Assembly (NCBI RefSeq): GCF_000373385.1
Contig: NZ_KB891316.1
Span: 692,493 to 756,492, forward strand
Reading direction: 5' to 3'
Length of the DNA: 64,000 nt
DNA from: Thiobacillus thioparus DSM 505
Lineage (GTDB): Bacteria > Pseudomonadota > Gammaproteobacteria > Burkholderiales > Thiobacillaceae
This document shows positions 16,820 to 25,272 of the stretch, in pieces; the stretch's first letter is position 1; every line of letters starts with the position of its first letter. The notes under the pieces were generated by a model, which saw only the letters and a program-made list of their open reading frames with translations, searched no databases and was not told the origin of the DNA. Position numbers and translations under genes: made by a program.

Positions 16820-17295
16820 CTGCCGACATCCTGATCCAGCCGGCCCATGCGAAGGATGCCCCCGCGATTGCCATCCTGGTCGGCGAATTGCTCGCGGAAA
16901 TCATCAACGCGATCGATGCTCAGGCCTTCAATTTCAATCTCCAGGAAACCACCGCAAGACTGGAGACCTATCTGGGCAACGGGACCTATGTCGTCTTTGT
17001 GGCCCGGCCTGCCAGCGGCGACCCGGTCGGCTTCGTGGCGCTCTGCGAATGCCATGCGCTGTATGCCGAAGGCACTTTCGGCATGATCCCGGAACTGTAC
17101 GTTCACCCGGCATACCGCACCCGTAGGCTGGGAATGCGGCTGGTCTCCGAAGCCAAGGCATACGGCACGGCGCGGGGATGGAAACGGCTGGAAGTCACCA
17201 CCCCGCCGCTCCCGCAATTCGACAGGACCCTGGCGTTTTATGAGCGCGAAGGGTTTTCCATCGCCGGCGGCCGCAAGCTGAGAATGCTGTTGTGA
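16816..17295 (+). CDS. GNAT-family N-acetyltransferase
   Basis: 159 residues from the ATG at 16816, which overlaps the gshB stop. The central GNAT core 'IPELYVHPAYRTRRLGMRLVSEA' (about residues 92-115) is the acetyl-CoA binding strand-loop-helix. The usual Q/R-x-x-G-x-G/A loop here reads R-R-L-G-M-R, a slight departure. The C-terminal 'FYEREGF' motif is typical. The substrate is unknown. Translational coupling on both sides (gshB before, apbE after) hints at a role tied to glutathione or redox metabolism, but this is inference. Confidence 0.82.
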   Translation: MTADILIQPAHAKDAPAIAILVGELLAEIINAIDAQAFNFNLQETTARLETYLGNGTYVVFVARPASGDPVGFVALCECHALYAEGTFGMIPELYVHPAYRTRRLGMRLVSEAKAYGTARGWKRLEVTTPPLPQFDRTLAFYEREGFSIAGGRKLRMLL

Positions 17296-18329
17296 ACCAC
17301 GTCATGTCGAACGCCAGTATCCTGAATGGACGCATCGTACGGCTCGTTCTGTGGCTTGCATTCCTTCCCTTCGCACTGGCTGCCTGCAGTTCGCCGCCGC
17401 TGGTTCAGCAGCAATCCTACGTTTTCGGCACACTGGTCGAAGTCAGCGTCTACGATGCGCCGGAAGCACAGGCCCGCCAGGCGATCGCCGCCGTGCTGGC
17501 GCGTTTTGACGCGTTGCACCACCAATTGCATGCCTGGCAGCCAAGCGAACTGTCGCGGCTCAACGCCGGACTGGCCAAAGGGGAGCACATCCCCGTCTCC
17601 CCCGAACTCGCCGCCATGCTGCGCGATGCCCAAACGGTTTCGGCGCGGTCGAACGACCTGTTCAACCCGGCCATCGGCAACCTGATTGCGCTGTGGGGAT
17701 TCCATGCCGACACGCCACAGGGGAAGGTGCCGGATGCCGCCGCCATTGCACGCTGGGTGAAGGCGGCGCCACGCATGGAAGACCTGCATATCGAAAACAA
17801 TCAGGCCTGGAGCGACAATCCGGCCGTCCAGCTGGATCTCGGTGGTTACGCCAAAGGCTACGCACTGGATGAGGCCGTTCGCATCCTGACCTCCCACGGC
17901 ATCAAAAACGCGCTGGTGAACATCGGCGGCAATGTCATCGCGCTGGGGCAGCACGGCGACCGTCCATGGCGCGTCGGCATCCAGCACCCGCGCAAACCCG
18001 GCACGCTGGCCACGCTGGATCTGCACGACGGCAACGCAATCGGTACCTCGGGCGATTACCAGCGCTATTTCGAGGCCGGGGGGCATCGCTACTGCCACCT
18101 GATCGATCCGCGCACCGGCTGGCCGGCGTCCGGCATGCAATCGGTCACGATCCTGGTGTCGGGCGATCGCGCCGGGACACGTTCGGATGCGCTGTCCAAG
18201 CCGCTCTTCATCGACGGCGCAGCCCGGCTGGCCGATCATGCATCCCGTCTGGGTATCGCCGACTATCTGGCGGTGGACGCCGCCGGGCAAATCCATGCCT
18301 CCCCAGCAATGAAGGCCCGGCTTCGCTAG
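17292..18329 (+). CDS. apbE: FAD:protein FMN transferase (lipoprotein)
   Basis: 345 residues from the GTG at 17292, which overlaps the previous stop as GTGA; an ATG at 17304 is an alternative. A signal peptide with the lipobox Leu-Ala-Ala-Cys predicts an inner-membrane lipoprotein facing the periplasm. ApbE motifs are present: 'DLGGYAKGYALDEAV', 'NIGGNVIALG', 'GTSGDYQRYF' and 'HLIDPRTGWPA'. The enzyme attaches FMN to threonine residues of target flavoproteins such as Nqr or Rnf subunits. No obvious target gene is in the window. Confidence 0.92.
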   Translation: MNHVMSNASILNGRIVRLVLWLAFLPFALAACSSPPLVQQQSYVFGTLVEVSVYDAPEAQARQAIAAVLARFDALHHQLHAWQPSELSRLNAGLAKGEHIPVSPELAAMLRDAQTVSARSNDLFNPAIGNLIALWGFHADTPQGKVPDAAAIARWVKAAPRMEDLHIENNQAWSDNPAVQLDLGGYAKGYALDEAVRILTSHGIKNALVNIGGNVIALGQHGDRPWRVGIQHPRKPGTLATLDLHDGNAIGTSGDYQRYFEAGGHRYCHLIDPRTGWPASGMQSVTILVSGDRAGTRSDALSKPLFIDGAARLADHASRLGIADYLAVDAAGQIHASPAMKARLR

Positions 18330-18358
18330 AATGCTGGTTTTGGCCTGACATCCACCCC

Positions 18359-18775
18359 ATGATAGGCATTCTCATCGTTGCCCACGGCTCGCTTGCCGAC
18401 AGCCTGGTCGAGTGCGCCACCCACGTGCTGGGGCAGCGCCCGCGCGGCCTCGCCACGATTGATTTCATCGGCCATGCCGACCCCGACGAACGGCAGAAGG
18501 CATTGCAGTCCCGCCTGGCCGAACTGGACGAAGGCGACGGCATCCTGGTGCTGACCGACGTGTACGGGGCCACGCCCAGCAATACGCTGTGCCGCCTGCT
18601 CGAACCCGCTCATATCGAAGGCGTTTCCGGTGTCAACCTGCCGATGCTGCTGAAGGCGCTGAACTACCGCGACACCCTGGCATTGCCGCAGCTCATCGAA
18701 CGCATCGTCGAAGGCGGCCGCAACAGCATCAACCATATTTCCGAGACCATGTGCCATGCAGCAACGGGACGTTGA
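18359..18775 (+). CDS. PTS mannose-family EIIA component
   Basis: 138 residues from the ATG at 18359. The EIIA-Man fold is recognised by 'ILIVAHGSLADSLVE' with the phosphorylatable His9 and by 'VLTDVYGATPSNTL'. It accepts phosphate from HPr, whose gene overlaps its 3' end by 20 bases. No EIIB or EIIC permease gene is nearby. In betaproteobacteria such lone EIIA proteins are thought to work in regulation, for example with HPr kinase, not sugar import. Confidence 0.9.
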   Translation: MIGILIVAHGSLADSLVECATHVLGQRPRGLATIDFIGHADPDERQKALQSRLAELDEGDGILVLTDVYGATPSNTLCRLLEPAHIEGVSGVNLPMLLKALNYRDTLALPQLIERIVEGGRNSINHISETMCHAATGR

Positions 18776-19025
18776 AATCGTCAACAAACTGGGCCTGCAT
18801 GCGCGCCCGTCGGCCCGGCTGACCCAGCTGGCGTCGAGCTTCAAGAGCAATGTGTTCATGTCGCGCAACGGTCGCCGCGTTAATGCCAAGAGCATCATGG
18901 GCGTGATGATGCTGGCCGCGGCCAAGGGGACGACCGTGTCCCTGGAGACCGACGGCGACGACGAGGTGGAAGCCATCGACGCACTGGCCGGCCTGATTTC
19001 CAGCGGTTTCGGGGAGGAACTGTGA
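18756..19025 (+). CDS. ptsH: Phosphocarrier protein HPr
   Basis: 89 residues with the active-site 'GLHARPSA' (His15, phosphorylated by enzyme I) and 'NAKSIMGVMML' with Ser46, the site used by HPr kinase/phosphorylase. It overlaps the EIIA gene by 20 bases and the ptsI start by 4 bases (GTGA), so the three are a translationally coupled set. Confidence 0.96.
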   Translation: MQQRDVEIVNKLGLHARPSARLTQLASSFKSNVFMSRNGRRVNAKSIMGVMMLAAAKGTTVSLETDGDDEVEAIDALAGLISSGFGEEL

Positions 19026-20746
19026 GCTTCTCGCTGCACGGCATCGGCGTCTCGGGCGGCATCGCCATCGGCTATGCGCACCTCACCTCCAACGCGCGCG
19101 TCGAAGTGCCGCAATACATGCTTGACCGCAAGTACATCAAGGACGAGCTGGCGCGCTTCGACGAGGCCATCTTCGCCACCCGCGCCGAACTCGAAGTGCT
19201 GCGCAGCCACATCCCGCCTAACGCGCCCGCCGAGCTGTCGGCATTTCTCGACATGCACCTGATGTTCCTCGGCGACTCGATGATCGCCGAGGCGCCCAAG
19301 CGCCTGATCCGCGAGACCCAGTGCAACGCCGAATGGGCGCTGGCGCAGCAGATGGAAGCGCTGGTGGCACGCTTCGAGGAAATCGACGACGCCTATCTGC
19401 GCAGCCGTCAGGAAGACGTGGTGCAGGTGGTTCAGCGCGTGCTGAAGGCATTGATGGGCCACCCCAGCCACCTGCCGCTGGACGTCGATTTCGACAGCGA
19501 ACGCATCCTGGTCGCGCACGAGCTGTCGCCGGCCGACATGGTCATCTTCAAGAACGTGCATTTCGCCGCCTTCATCACCGACCTTGGCGGCACCACTTCG
19601 CATACGGCGATCCTCGCGCGCAGCATGGGCATGCCGTCGGTGATGGCGCTGCACAACGGGCGCGGCCTGATCCGCGACCACGACCTGCTGATCGTCGACG
19701 GCCGCGATGGCGTGGTGATCGTCAACCCGGACGAATCCGTACTGGCCGAATACCGGCTGCGGCAGAATCAATGGCGCATCGACACCGACAAGCTCAAGCG
19801 GCTGAAGACCAGCAAGTCGGCCACCCTGGACGGCACACCGGTCGAATTGATGGCCAACATCGAATTGCTCTCCGACATCGACGCTGTGAAGGCCGCGGGC
19901 GCGCACGGCATCGGCCTGTTCCGCAGCGAGTTTCTGTTCCTCAACCGAAGCGACCTGCCGAGCGAGGAGGAACAATACGCATCCTACAAGGCGGTGGCCG
20001 AAGCGCTGGACGGCAAGCCGGTCACCATCCGCACCCTCGACCTGGGCGCCGACAAGCAGGCGCCGTGGGGCCACACCGTGGCCGACAACCCGGCACTGGG
20101 CCTGCGCGCGATCCGTCTATGCCTGGCCGAGCCGGGCCTGTTCCATGCCCAGTTGCGCGCGATCCTGCGGGCATCGGTCCACGGCCAGGTGCGCATCCTC
20201 ATTCCCATGCTGGCAAGTTTCATGGAATTGCGGCAGACCCTGCAACGCATCGACGAGGCCAAGGCCTCGCTGCGCAAGGATGGACTGAAATTCGACGAAG
20301 GCATCCCGCTCGGCGGCATGATCGAAGTGCCCGCCGCCGCGCTCTCGGCCAGCTTCTTCGCCGAGCAGCTCGATTTCCTGTCAATCGGCACCAATGACCT
20401 GATCCAGTACACGCTGGCGATCGACCGCGCCGACGACAGCGTCGCGCATCTGTACGATCCGCTGCATCCCGCGGTGCTCAACCTCATCCAGCTGACCATC
20501 CGGGCCGGCGACAAGGCCGGCAAGCCGGTTTCGGTATGCGGGGAAATGGCGGGCGATCCGCTGCTGACGCGCTTGCTGCTGGGGCTGGGGCTGCGGACGT
20601 TTTCGATGCAGCCCGCCAGCCTATTGCAGGTCAAGCAGCAGGTGCTGAAATCCCACCTGGACGAATTGACCTCCGCCACGCAGCGGCTGCTGAAGAACAC
20701 CGACCCGGACAAGACCTCGGTGCTGTTGAACCGCCTGAACGGCTAA
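19022..20746 (+). CDS. ptsI: PTS phosphoenolpyruvate-protein phosphotransferase (enzyme I)
   Basis: 574 residues from the GTG at 19022. The N-terminal HPr-binding domain is followed by the swivelling domain with active His194 in 'GGTTSHTAILARSMGMPSV', then the PEP-binding barrel with 'GIGLFRSEFLF', 'PWGHTVADNPALGLR' and the C-terminal 'LSIGTNDLIQYTLAIDR'. Length is normal. It autophosphorylates from PEP and passes phosphate to HPr. Confidence 0.96.
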   Translation: MSFSLHGIGVSGGIAIGYAHLTSNARVEVPQYMLDRKYIKDELARFDEAIFATRAELEVLRSHIPPNAPAELSAFLDMHLMFLGDSMIAEAPKRLIRETQCNAEWALAQQMEALVARFEEIDDAYLRSRQEDVVQVVQRVLKALMGHPSHLPLDVDFDSERILVAHELSPADMVIFKNVHFAAFITDLGGTTSHTAILARSMGMPSVMALHNGRGLIRDHDLLIVDGRDGVVIVNPDESVLAEYRLRQNQWRIDTDKLKRLKTSKSATLDGTPVELMANIELLSDIDAVKAAGAHGIGLFRSEFLFLNRSDLPSEEEQYASYKAVAEALDGKPVTIRTLDLGADKQAPWGHTVADNPALGLRAIRLCLAEPGLFHAQLRAILRASVHGQVRILIPMLASFMELRQTLQRIDEAKASLRKDGLKFDEGIPLGGMIEVPAAALSASFFAEQLDFLSIGTNDLIQYTLAIDRADDSVAHLYDPLHPAVLNLIQLTIRAGDKAGKPVSVCGEMAGDPLLTRLLLGLGLRTFSMQPASLLQVKQQVLKSHLDELTSATQRLLKNTDPDKTSVLLNRLNG

Positions 20747-20763
20747 CCGAATCCGGCGGAACC

Positions 20764-22668
20764 CTAAACCGTGAGCTGCTCGGACATGCGGGCAAGCTCG
20801 AGCTTGTCGTGGCGTAGCGTGCTGATCTCCTGCTTGATCTGCGCCATGCGGCTGTGCAGCGTGCCCATGTTTTCCAGGATGCGCTGCAGGCTGGCCAGCC
20901 GCGTGTCGAGATACTGCTTATGCTCGCGGATGCGCGTCATGATGGGATCGAGCGCGATACGCAGCCAGCGCTCCGCCTCCAACCGCGCGAGCTTGAATGC
21001 CTTGCGCGCCTCCTCGGCCAGGCCGGCATAAAAGCGCCGGATCATGAAACGCTTTTCCAGCATCAGGTTGGCGGGATCCTTGCAGAAAGCGTCCGTCTCG
21101 CGGGTCAGCGCATCCAGCCGGTTGCGGTAGGCCCCCAGGTCGAGCCGCGGCACCTGCATCTTCGGCAGATTGTGCTTGCGGTGAAACCGCATGTAGGCCT
21201 GCTCGAGCGCATCCAGCATGTTGTCCGCCAGACGGGTCGCCTGCTGGAAACGGCTGCCCATCTCTTCGCTCAGGTGGCGGATGCCGCCCGTCAGCCCGCG
21301 CGTGGTCCAGCTGTTCTCCATGGTGTCACGGGCCGCTTTCAGGATCGCATCCAACGTATCTTCAGACAGGTGCGACAGCAGATGCTCGCCCTGGCCCTGC
21401 ACCATTTTCCGGGTCGAGCGGAACTGGTCGGCGGTGGCGTCGTAACTGTCCTTTTCCTGCTGCAGGCTGGCGCGCGTCTGTTCGATCAGCTCGCGGTTCT
21501 TGCCCGACAACTGGGTGAGCTGGATCAGTTCGTCGCTGGAGCGCTTGAGCCGTGCAGCCAGATCCGCTCGGCTCTCGTCGAGCAGCGTTGCCACCTCGCG
21601 GCTGACCGCGTGGTAGAGCATATCGCGTCGCGCCGGGATCACCTGGTGCGCCAGCAGGTATTCCAGCGATTCGATGCCGGAACGTACGCGCAGGGCGGCA
21701 TCGCCGCGGATGGTGGCCGCCAGCGCTTTCTGCGCCGACACGGTGAACACGCGGCTGCGCGGCAGCTTCAGTACGCGCGCGGTTTCCTCGGCCTGGCGTT
21801 CGATGGTCGCCTGCACTTCGGCATCGCTCTTGAGTTCGTCCCACAGCATGTCGATCTTGTTGAGGACCGCCACGTGGTAGTTGGAATGGCGGTGGACATG
21901 TTTCTGCCAGATTTCGAGATCCGAGCGCGTCACCCCGGTATCGGTGGCCAGCAGGTACATCACTGCATGCGCATTCGGAATCACCGACAGGGTGAGCTCG
22001 GGTTCGGCCCCCAGTGCGTTGAGTCCCGGGGTGTCGAGTATCGTCAGTCCGGCCTGCAACAGCGGATGGGGATAATTGACCATGGCGTAGCGCCAGGCCG
22101 GCACCTCCACGGTACCGTCTGCACGCAGCAGGTGGTGCTCGCTGGCGTCCTCGCCGTTCCATAATCCCATTTCGATGGCATCCACAGCCGGCATCGATTT
22201 GGTCTCAGTCAGTTTTTTCAGGCTTTCCTGCAACTGGCGCGGATCGGCGGGATCGAGCAAGACCCGGCACCACTCGATCGGCATGTGCTTGAGCCGCGCC
22301 AGCGATTCGCTGCGGCGGCGCGTTTCGATCGGCAGCAGGCTCAGGCTGGGGAGTTCGTCCGCATTGGCAAACAGTTCGGTCGGGCACATGGTGGTGCGTC
22401 CGGCGTCGGACGGCAACAGACGCTGGCCATGGTCGGCGAAGAACAGGGCGTTGATGAGTTCGGTCTTGCCGCGCGAAAACTCGGCCACGAACGCCACCAC
22501 CAGCTTGTCCTGGCGCAGGCCCGCTGCGGTATCGGCCAGGCGCAGGGTGCGTTCGGCATCGATACCGTGCTGGCGGTCGAGCCAGTCGGCATAGTCGGTA
22601 ATCGCAGTCGCCAGCCGCAACCGCCGCTCGCTGTACTCGGCGACTTCCTGTTCCAGGTGGATGCTCAT
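20764..22668 (-). CDS. Dynamin-like GTPase
   Basis: 634 residues. GTP-binding motifs are clear: G1 'EFSRGKT' (63-69), G2 threonines near 92-93, G3 DTPG (212-215) and G4 NKID (270-273). The C-terminal half is long, helical and glutamine/leucine/arginine-rich, like the stalk of bacterial dynamin-like proteins; no clear transmembrane helix is visible. Family members bind and remodel membranes upon GTP binding. It is the last gene of the yggS-proC-yggT-yggU set, its ATG overlapping the yggU stop by 4 bases. It is convergent with ptsI. Confidence 0.85.
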   Translation of the reverse strand: MSIHLEQEVAEYSERRLRLATAITDYADWLDRQHGIDAERTLRLADTAAGLRQDKLVVAFVAEFSRGKTELINALFFADHGQRLLPSDAGRTTMCPTELFANADELPSLSLLPIETRRRSESLARLKHMPIEWCRVLLDPADPRQLQESLKKLTETKSMPAVDAIEMGLWNGEDASEHHLLRADGTVEVPAWRYAMVNYPHPLLQAGLTILDTPGLNALGAEPELTLSVIPNAHAVMYLLATDTGVTRSDLEIWQKHVHRHSNYHVAVLNKIDMLWDELKSDAEVQATIERQAEETARVLKLPRSRVFTVSAQKALAATIRGDAALRVRSGIESLEYLLAHQVIPARRDMLYHAVSREVATLLDESRADLAARLKRSSDELIQLTQLSGKNRELIEQTRASLQQEKDSYDATADQFRSTRKMVQGQGEHLLSHLSEDTLDAILKAARDTMENSWTTRGLTGGIRHLSEEMGSRFQQATRLADNMLDALEQAYMRFHRKHNLPKMQVPRLDLGAYRNRLDALTRETDAFCKDPANLMLEKRFMIRRFYAGLAEEARKAFKLARLEAERWLRIALDPIMTRIREHKQYLDTRLASLQRILENMGTLHSRMAQIKQEISTLRHDKLELARMSEQLTV

Positions 22669-22985
22669 GTTTGACTGCTTGTCTCGATATCACGCCAGGG
22701 TGCGTCGGCGCCACACACCACTACGGTCTTCTGCCGCGAAGTTTCGCCTCGCACCAGGCGCACCGCGGATTTCGGCAGCCCCAGTTGCGCGGCCAGCCAG
22801 GCCAGCAGATGCGCATTCGCTTTATTATCGACCGGCGGCGCGGCAATCTTTAGTTTCAGGCGGCCACCATGCTCGCCAACGGCGGCGGTCACCTTCGCGC
22901 CCGGCTGCACGTGCAACTCCAGCAGCCAATCCGCACCATTGCGGTGCGCCCAGACCGGGGGGCGTTCCCGCTCAGAGTGCGCCAA
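22665..22985 (-). CDS. yggU: DUF167 / YggU family protein
   Basis: 106 residues. The YggU core 'LHVQPGAK' and 'KIAAPPVDNKANAHLLAWLA' is plain. The start is a TTG at 22985 lying 14 bases inside yggT; no ATG is available before the conserved core. The function of this small family is not established. It commonly follows yggT in proteobacteria, as here. Confidence 0.85.
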   Translation of the reverse strand: MAHSERERPPVWAHRNGADWLLELHVQPGAKVTAAVGEHGGRLKLKIAAPPVDNKANAHLLAWLAAQLGLPKSAVRLVRGETSRQKTVVVCGADAPWRDIETSSQT

Positions 22986-23547
22986 GCAAGGCCCGTTCGA
23001 TCGCCAGTACCGGCACCATCAGGACCAGTTGGCACAGGATGAACAGCACCAGCGGCGTCAGGTCGACCTGACCGATCATCGGAACGATGCGGCGCAGCGG
23101 GCGCAGAAACGGTTCGGTCAACTCATAGACCACCGGCATCAGCGGGGTATTCGAATTGACCCATGAGAGCACCGCACGCACGACAGTCAGGCCGATGATC
23201 ATGTATACCGCCAGACTGACCAGCCGTACCGCCGCCAGGCCGAGCATGACCGGCCACACCTTGCCGCCCGCCAAGGCGAATGGAAAGCCGCTCAGCCAGT
23301 AGCCTGCCGTGACCACCACCAGTTCGACCAGCCAGGCAAGCAGCAGGCAGGCCCAGTCGAGGCCGAACAGGCCCGGCACCACGCGGCGCAGGGGCTTGAC
23401 CGCGAAGTCGGTGACGGCAACGATGAATTGCGCGAAGGGATTGCGAAACGGCACCCGGTACAGCTGCATCATGAAGCGCAGCAATACGGCAATCACGAAC
23501 AGGTTGCCCAGCGTCTGGATCAGGAAGGTCAGCGCGCCTGCGATCAT
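22972..23547 (-). CDS. yggT: YggT family integral membrane protein
   Basis: 191 residues with two YggT repeats. Each has a hydrophobic helix pair ending in a motif of the type 'NPFAQFIVAVTDFAVKPLRRVVP' (about 34-58) and 'TPLMPVVYELTEPFLRPLRRIVP' (about 133-156). It is an inner-membrane protein of poorly defined role, linked in other bacteria to osmotic stress and chloroplast/cell division relatives. It overlaps the proC stop by 4 bases. Confidence 0.9.
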   Translation of the reverse strand: MIAGALTFLIQTLGNLFVIAVLLRFMMQLYRVPFRNPFAQFIVAVTDFAVKPLRRVVPGLFGLDWACLLLAWLVELVVVTAGYWLSGFPFALAGGKVWPVMLGLAAVRLVSLAVYMIIGLTVVRAVLSWVNSNTPLMPVVYELTEPFLRPLRRIVPMIGQVDLTPLVLFILCQLVLMVPVLAIERALLGAL

Positions 23548-24359
23548 GCGAGTCGCCCCAGTTCATCGCCCATTTCCACGCTGCGCAGGCCGGCCGCCTC
23601 CACTGCCTGCCGAATGCCCGCCTTCACGGACGCCGCCTCCAGGGCCGCGATACCGCGTTCCGTGGTGCCGCCCTTGGACGTGACGCGCTGGCGCAGGACG
23701 GCCGGTTCCTCGCCCGACTCCAGCGCCAGCTTGGCGGCGCCGAAAAAAGTCTGCAAGGCCAGCTGGCGTGCCGTGGCGGCCGGCAGGCCCTGTGCCACGG
23801 CGGCGGCCTCCAGCGACTCGATGAAATAGAACACATAGGCGGGGCCGCTACCCGACACGGCGGTCACGGCATCCAGCCAGGACTCGTCCTCCACCCACAC
23901 CACGCCGCCGACGGCCCGCAACACCGCTTCGGCCTGCGAGCGCGCGTCCTGGTCGACATCCGGCGGCGCATACAGGCCGGTCACTCCCGCCTGGACCAGC
24001 GCCGGCGTATTGGGCATGGTGCGGACGATGCGGCGGTGCCCGCCCAGCCAACGCGCAAGATCGGCCACTCGAACCCCGGCAACGATCGAGATCACCAGTT
24101 GGCCCGCGAGCCGTGACGCCAGGGCGGCCGCCACCTCAGGCAGGGTTTGCGGTTTCACAGCCAGCACGATCAGGGGATGCAGCCGCGCCTGCGACAGGTC
24201 CGTATGGGTCACGACGCCGAAACGCGCGGACAGCTGTGCCCGTGCGTCGGCATTGATCTCCACCACTTCGATGTCGGTGGGTGAGGTGCCGCTGGCGATC
24301 AAACCGCCGATGATGGCGGCCGCCATGTTGCCGCCGCCGATGAAGCTCACTTTATGCAT
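23544..24359 (-). CDS. proC: Pyrroline-5-carboxylate reductase
   Basis: 271 residues. The N-terminal Rossmann motif 'FIGGGNMAAAIIGGL' binds NAD(P)H; 'VLAVKPQ' and 'RTMPNTPALV' follow; the C-terminal signature 'VTSKGGTTERGI' is complete. It makes proline from pyrroline-5-carboxylate in the cytosol. proA, an earlier step of the pathway, is at 47.6-48.9 kb. It begins 2 bases after the yggS stop. Confidence 0.95.
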   Translation of the reverse strand: MHKVSFIGGGNMAAAIIGGLIASGTSPTDIEVVEINADARAQLSARFGVVTHTDLSQARLHPLIVLAVKPQTLPEVAAALASRLAGQLVISIVAGVRVADLARWLGGHRRIVRTMPNTPALVQAGVTGLYAPPDVDQDARSQAEAVLRAVGGVVWVEDESWLDAVTAVSGSGPAYVFYFIESLEAAAVAQGLPAATARQLALQTFFGAAKLALESGEEPAVLRQRVTSKGGTTERGIAALEAASVKAGIRQAVEAAGLRSVEMGDELGRLA

Positions 24360-24361
24360 AC

Positions 24362-25096
24362 CTACGTCCTTTCACCAAAGAGGGCGGTTCCGACCCGAAC
24401 GGTGGTCGCACCCTCCAGAATTGCCGCTTCGAGATCGCCCGACATGCCCATCGACAGGGTATCGAGCGCATGGTCGCGCGTTTTCAGATCGTCAAACAGT
24501 CCACGCACCTGCCTGAATGCGGCACGCTGTGCCGCCGCGTCAGCGGTCGGCGCGGGTATCGCCATGAGGCCGCGCAAGCGCAGGCCCGGGAGCGCCGCTA
24601 CCGCCGCCGCCAGCGCGGGCAGCTCGGCCGGCACCACGCCACTCTTGCTCGCTTCGCCGCTGACATTCACCTCGATGCATATCTGTAAAGGAGGCATGTC
24701 AGCTGGGCGCTGGGCAGACAGGCGCTCGGCAATCTTCAGCCGATCGACGCTGTGCACCCAGCTGAAATTTTCGGCGATCGCCCGTGTCTTGTTGCTCTGG
24801 ATCGGCCCGATGAAATGCCACACCAGCGGCAGATCGCGCAACGCCGCCTGTTTTTCCAGCGCCTCCTGCACATAATTTTCGCCGAATTCGCGCTGGCCGC
24901 AGGCGGCCAGGCCGCGAACCGCCGCCGCATCGAAGGTCTTGCTGACCGCCAACAGGCATACCGCCGCCGGATCGCGCGCAGCTTCGGATGCCGCACTCGC
25001 GATCCGCGCCTGCACGGCCTGCAAACGGACACTTGCCGTGCTGCCGCAAGGCGGCAGGCCAGGCTCAAGTTTTCGTGTTTCCGGGCCGTTATCCAT
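24362..25096 (-). CDS. yggS: YggS-family pyridoxal phosphate homeostasis protein
   Basis: 244 residues from the ATG at 25096; a longer frame adds 32 residues that the family lacks. The lysine in 'LLAVSKTF' binds PLP, and 'FGENYVQEAL', 'WHFIGPIQSNK' and 'LSMGMSGDLEAAI' are family signatures. It is a fold-type III PLP-binding protein without known catalysis that buffers vitamin B6. It leads a five-gene operon with proC, yggT, yggU and a dynamin-like GTPase and is divergent from pilT. Confidence 0.93.
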   Translation of the reverse strand: MDNGPETRKLEPGLPPCGSTASVRLQAVQARIASAASEAARDPAAVCLLAVSKTFDAAAVRGLAACGQREFGENYVQEALEKQAALRDLPLVWHFIGPIQSNKTRAIAENFSWVHSVDRLKIAERLSAQRPADMPPLQICIEVNVSGEASKSGVVPAELPALAAAVAALPGLRLRGLMAIPAPTADAAAQRAAFRQVRGLFDDLKTRDHALDTLSMGMSGDLEAAILEGATTVRVGTALFGERT

Positions 25097-25104
25097 TGCG
25101 ATTA

Positions 25105-25131
25105 TTATTGAACACAAACCCCGTTCAATAA
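25105..25131. promoter_or_regulatory. Inverted repeat between yggS and pilT (yggS-proximal)
   Basis: TTATTGAAC (25105-25113) and GTTCAATAA (25123-25131) form a perfect 9-bp dyad around 9 bases, starting 8 bases upstream of the yggS ATG. It could be an operator or, on the minus strand, a leader hairpin near the yggS start. Confidence 0.45.
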
Positions 25132-25150
25132 CAGCCATGATTAAATTGTT

Positions 25151-25236
25151 ATCGATCCGAAACGCAATCCGGCTTTCAAGGGATTTCGCCAAGCCGCCCG
25201 CCCCGGTGGTTTCAAGCGGTTTCGTTCCGGATCGAT
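25151..25236. repeat. Long-range inverted repeat upstream of pilT
   Basis: ATCGATCCGAAACG (25151-25164) pairs with the segment at 25223-25236, 13 of 14 positions complementary. It encloses a 58-base region with two copies of TTTCAAG. The right arm ends 36 bases before the pilT GTG. It may be a pilT leader structure or paired regulator sites. Confidence 0.4.
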
Positions 25237-25272
25237 AAAGTCAAAACCCCTCCAATACTGAACGAGGCACGC

